From the NCBI GenBank assembly GCA_963691815.1, contig OY829662.1:1585176-1649175 (forward strand): a stretch of 64,000 bases of DNA, read 5' to 3'. A program made the translations under genes and the position numbers. Every line of letters begins with the position of its first letter. Position 1 is the stretch's first letter. This document shows positions 59,649-64,000 of this stretch, in pieces. A model generated the notes under the pieces. The model did no database searches, was not told the origin of the DNA, and worked only from the letters and a program-made list of their open reading frames with translations. The DNA is from Echiichthys vipera. Lineage: Eukaryota; Chordata; Actinopteri; Perciformes; Trachinidae.

Positions 59649-60235
59649 GGGCGCCCTCCCACTGTGCCTCCGTCCCGTGCCCCGTGCTTTAGGGTCCTTG
59701 TCCCCCCCTCCAGGCCCGTTTGTACTCACACTACCTGGGCCTCGGAGAATGCTTCTTGCTGCCTATACGTCATCACGCCGTAACACGTCACACGCATTGA
59801 TGACGTCATGGCGATGCGTGGCTTTGTTTCCAGATCTTTCCGTAGACCTCAGAGTTTTTGTGCGTCTTGTCGACTGTTTTTGAATCTTTTCATCGACCAA
59901 ATCTGCAGTAAACACTCCACCTCCGCATCACACCAACGTGAACCTTTCACCGCCATTGTTTGAAATGTCCGCGCATGGTCCCTCCTTCTTTTTTCTATGT
60001 CCGAACAGGCGCACAGGAAATTACCTCAGAACCGCCGTATGCCTCGTGCTCGCACGTGTACGAGCACGAGCGTGCGCACGTGCTTTACTAAAGCCCACCT
60101 CTCCCAAACGGGCCGTGGACGGCAAGCGTGCCGCTCCTAGACGTGGTACGGTTGCACTCACACGGGTCAAAGGAACCAGACTTTAGCCGTGAAACGTGCT
60201 GGGGCACGGTACGGAGGCACAGTGGGAGTGCGCCC
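59649..60235 (-). mobile_element. Harbinger-type MITE, copy 4 (complete)
   Basis: Both termini are intact and flanked by TAA (59646-59648 and 60236-60238). 587 bp. The Myb-like frame is interrupted by a TGA. It has an internal palindrome of CTCGTGCTCGCACGTG and CACGTGTACGAGCACGAG near 60045-60075. Confidence 0.85.
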
Positions 60236-60427
60236 TAAGATATCAGGAACTTTTTTATTTTTTGGTTGACAGGAGATACAATATTTAATTTAAGCTATAA
60301 CGGGATATTTTGAAATCTCCAAAGCAGTCAGAACGTTTGGGCGACGCTCAGCCTGAGCGGCTCAGGTGGTCGTTTACATTCAACACGGAAATGAAGAAGA
60401 CTTTACGCTTTATTTTGGCGCTGTTAA

Positions 60428-60613
60428 AGCATGGGCTTTAATTGTGAAGGGCTGAAATTTGGTCCTGGATGTTTGGACAACATTGATGTGCTTTTGTTGT
60501 GAAGGACTGAAGTTTGGACAACATTGGATGGGCTTTTATTGTGAAGGACTGAAGTTTGGACAACATTGATGGGCTTTTATTGTGAAGGACTGAAGTTTGG
60601 ACAACATTGATGT
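60428..60613 (+). repeat. 41-45-bp direct repeat, four units
   Basis: ATTGTGAAGGACTGAAGTTT plus GGACAACATTGATGGGCTTT. The first units are diverged and the last two nearly identical. Confidence 0.9.
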
Positions 60614-61640
60614 TAATGTGGACGAGCAGCAGCTGGAGTGTTTACGGAGAGGAGATCTAAAGGGTTAGCACACGGCTAATCCAGCGTGTTAGCATGTTAG
60701 CGTCCTTTTGAGCGCTCTGGTTCACACAAAGATGAATCAGGACGTTCAAACCAGATTTGGTTCCAAAGAGAAGAAGTTCGACTTTACAGTTAATTTAACG
60801 GAGTTAAACTAAACATTACAGCATCATTTATATAATATATTTATATAAGTTTGGTAGAATTTAGACAAACGCAGGAAACAAAAATACCAAATGCTTGTAC
60901 GCAGAAAAACTCAATGATGGAAGTTCAGGCTGAGAAACAACGTCCTGTAAATGTAATTCAATAAAAACCTGTAAAACATTAAATCAGCTCGTATCTGATG
61001 CCGCATAATTAATTCCTTTTGTTTAATTTAGAGCTGATATGATTATCTGATGAGTCAGCACGCAGAAGATTCATCTGCGACAGTCTGAGTTTCAGTTTGA
61101 GCTCAGAAACACTTTCTTTTAGTCCAATTATTGAATCGATTACTGCTTAAAATTAATTGAAAAATGAAGAAGTAGTGGCATAAATCATTAATATGATTTA
61201 CTAGAAAGGATTTAAGTGTCTTAAAATGACTCTTCTGATTTATTTCTTCTCATAATCAAATAATCTCGGGTCTAAATCTGAATAAATCTGCGATCTCGAC
61301 GCAGAAATGTCCTGAAAGACGCAGACAGACGTGTGCGAGACGCGTGATGTTGACACACTTCTGAAAACTCAACCCGGAGTAATTAAAGATGTAATTATGG
61401 GAGAGGAGGCTCGCTCCGATGAGCTGCTTCCTTCCTGTTTCCAGCCCCTCGGAGCGCGTTTTATTTACTGTTTAATGAAGTTTCTCTCTGATACATATTC
61501 AACCAGAGCCGAGACGGCAGAGAACATTAATTTGGTCAATATTGATGCAGCGAGAGTTTCCCTTCAAGGCATTTTCCACCCCTGGAATCTGTTTTCATCG
61601 ACTGGCTGGAAATGAAAGCTACAGCTAAACAGAACCAGGA
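60614..61640 (+). other. gsg1l intron 2, AT-rich, candidate conserved element
   Basis: 61,370-61,610 is repeat-free with GTAATTAAAGATGTAATTAT (homeodomain-like sites) and TTAATTTGGTCAATATTGAT. An open frame of 94 codons (61331-61615) overlaps it but resembles no protein I know. Confidence 0.35.
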
Positions 61641-63406
61641 GAGGATGAGCTTTAAGTGGCGTCTCCTCCTGCTGGACATTAGAGAGAATGCAGCTTTAAG
61701 TGGAGTCTCCTCCTGCTGGACATTAGAGAGAATGCAGCTTTAAGTGGAGTCTCCTCCTGCTGGACATTAGAGAGAATGCAGCTTTAAGTGGAGTCTCCTC
61801 CTGCTGGACATTAGAGAGAATGCAGCTTTAAGTGGAGTCTCCTCCTGCTGGACATTAGAGAGAATGCAGCTTTAAGTGGAGTCTCCTCCTGCTGGACATT
61901 AGAGAGAATGCAGCTTTAAGTGGAGTCTCCTCCTGCTGGACATTAGAGATAATGCAGCTTTAAGTGGAGTCTCCTCCTGCTGGACATTAGAGAGAATGCA
62001 GCTTTAAGTGGAGTTTCCCCCTGCTGGACATTAGAGATAATGCAGCTTTAAGTGGAGTCTCCTCCTGCTGGACATTAGAGAGAATGCAGCTTTAAGTGGA
62101 GTCTCCTCCTGCTGGACATTAGAGAGAATGCAGCTTTAAGTGGAGTCTCCTCCTGCTGGACATTAGAGAGAATGCAGCTTTAAGTGGAGTCTCCTCCTGC
62201 TGGACATTAGAGAGAATGCAGCTTTAAGTGGAGTCTCCTCCTGCTGGACATCAGAGAGAATGCAGCTTTAAGTGGAGTCTCCTCCTGCTGGACATTAGAG
62301 AGAATGGAGCTTTAAGTGGAGTCTCCTCCTGCTGGACATTAGAGAGAATGCAGCTTTAAGTGGAGTCTCCTCCTGCTGGACATTAGAGAGAATGCAGCTT
62401 TAAGTGGAGTCTCCTCCTGCTGGACATTAGAGAGAATGCAGCTTTAAGTGGAGTCTCCTCCTGCTGGACATTAGAGAGAATGCAGCTTTAAGTGGAGTCT
62501 CCTCCTGCTGGACATTAGAGAGAATGCAGCTTTAAGTGGAGTCTCCCCCTGCTGGACATTAGAGAGAATGCAGCTTTAAGTGGAGTCTCCTCCTGCTGGA
62601 CATTAGAGAGAATGCAGCTTTAAGTGGAGTCTCCTCCTGCTGGACATTAGAGAGAATGCAGCTTTAAGTGGAGTCTCCTCCTGCTGGACATTAGAGAGAA
62701 TGCAGCTTTAAGTGGAGTCTCCTCCTGCTGGACATTAGAGAGAATGCAGCTTTAAGTGGAGTCTCCTCCTGCTGGACATTAGAGAGAATGCAGCTTTAAG
62801 TGGAGTCTCCTCCTGCTGGACATTAGAGAGAATGCAGCTTTAAGTGGAGTCTCCTCCTGCTGGACATTAGAGAGAATGCAGCTTTAAGTGGAGTCTCCTC
62901 CTGCTGGACATTAGAGAGAATGCAGCTTTAAGTGGAGTCTCCTCCTGCTGGACATTAGAGAGAATGCAGCTTTAAGTGGAGTCTCCTCCTGCTGGACATT
63001 AGAGAGAATGCAGCTTTAAGTGGAGTCTCCTCCTGCTGGACATTAGAGAGAATGCAGCTTTAAGTGGAGTCTCCTCCTGCTGGACATTAGAGAGAATGCA
63101 GCTTTAAGTGGAGTCTCCTCCTGCTGGACATTAGAGAGAATGCAGCTTTAAGTGGAGTCTCCTCCTGCTGGACATTAGAGAGAATGCAGCTTTAAGTGGA
63201 GTCTCCTCCTGCTGGACATTAGAGAGAATGCAGCTTTAAGTGGAGTCTCCTCCTGCTGGACATTAGAGAGAATGGAGCTTTAAGTGGAGTCTCCTCCTGC
63301 TGGACATTAGAGAGAATGCAGCTTTAAGTGGAGTCTCCTCCTGCTGGACATTAGAGAGAATGCAGCTTTAAGTGGAGTCTCCTCCTGCTGGACATTAGAG
63401 AGGATG
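61641..63406 (-). repeat. 44-bp minisatellite, about 40 units, inverted (locus 4 of 4)
   Basis: Nearly perfect reverse-complement units (CTTTAAGTGGAGTCTCCTCC). Few variants (GATAATG, CCCCCTG), so it is younger or more homogenised than the 53.6 kb array. Confidence 0.97.
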
Positions 63407-64000
63407 ATGGAGGAAGTGTCTCTGTGCCCGTGCAGCGAGCACACGTAAACAAACATGGCGTGACAAAGAAGTATCACCATGAGCGCAGCCTGTGTATATT
63501 TTATGAGCCCAGCACTTAAAACAATGACTCAAGCTGTTGCTCACAGGTTTCCCATTCATTCTCGTGTCTGTCCGCATCATTCATCAGGTTAGAGCAGATA
63601 CCAGCGATACATCCAACCCTGCAGCTGTTTACCATCATAACACGTGTCCCACTCCCATTTGCTCGGTGTTCTTCATTGTGGTCGATGGGTAGAAGGTTAT
63701 AAAGCATGTTTCTACCAGGACCAAACTCATGATCTGCCTCTGTGACGCTAAGACTTTTGTATACCTTTGATGACGCAGAGACAACAACACACTGTATTTG
63801 TTTACAGCTAACTAACCAACACACCAGAGACGGTGATGACCTGTAACCAGGTCCGTGTTCACGTCCAAAACAGCCTGGAGTTCGTAGGGCGCGCTTACAG
63901 GGACACACAGTTCTCATGCACTTTTCATACAGATAACAACGACAAGTAATGTGCAGTAATGTGTGTATTTATTCCTTGTGTTTATTTCACGTTTTTGCCA
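63407..64000 (+). other. gsg1l intron 2, end of window
   Basis: 63,898-63,985 (TTCTCATGCACTTTTCATAC, AAGTAATGTGCAG) is homologous to 32.13-32.21 kb, so a dispersed repeat begins here and continues beyond the window. Confidence 0.5.

Noticed and set aside
61331..61615. 94-codon frame as a nested gene
   Set aside because: No similarity that I recognise, no splice signals, and the region looks more like a non-coding element.

Overview
This window looks like vertebrate nuclear DNA, most probably from a ray-finned (teleost) fish. The genes have short exons with GT-AG introns. There are teleost-type SINE, LINE, Penelope-like, LTR, hAT and Harbinger remnants, long (AC)n tracts, and very many minisatellites. 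By my own summing of intervals, about a third of the window is tandem repeat. I found no RNA genes, no CRISPR array and nothing prokaryotic.

Three genes can be supported. (1) At the left edge, on the minus strand, is the first coding exon (583-630) of an IFT70/TTC30-type intraflagellar-transport gene. A perfect RFX X-box (755-767) lies about 125 bp upstream of its ATG. (2) On the plus strand at 1.8-6.5 kb is a small three-coding-exon gene for a 157-residue secreted, cysteine-free, coiled-coil-prone protein that I cannot name. Its intron 2 carries about 880 bp of a 42-bp minisatellite. (3) On the plus strand from 46.86 kb is gsg1l (GSG1-like, an AMPA-receptor auxiliary subunit of the claudin/PMP22 superfamily). 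Coding exon 1 (46858-47146) and exon 2 (54850-54897) join in frame, and the remaining exons lie beyond the right edge.

The layout is as follows: 0-0.85 kb, ttc30 promoter and exon 1; 0.85-1.7 kb, microsatellites; 1.8-6.5 kb, secreted-protein gene; 6.5-46.5 kb, a gene-poor interval of minisatellites, microsatellites and transposon fragments; 46.5-64 kb, gsg1l 5' region, exon 1, intron 1, exon 2 and part of intron 2, full of the same repeat families. Four minisatellite families recur at separate loci: a 44-bp unit at four loci, a 42-bp unit at six, a 22-27-bp unit at five, and the CCTGGT array inside two Penelope-like copies. Other arrays (30, 31, 22, 21, 19, 12 and 11 bp, and a pure pyrimidine tract) occur once.

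The long open frames across arrays (for example about 430 codons on both strands at 57-58 kb) are explained by repeat units that are multiples of three without stops, and I do not call them genes. The points most worth a second look are the X-box in front of the cilia gene, the unnamed secreted gene, the paired 12-bp target duplications of two Penelope-like insertions, the Myb-like remnant inside a Harbinger-type MITE, an 880-bp higher-order duplication in the 44-bp array, and the pyrimidine microsatellites fused to the splice acceptors of two different genes.
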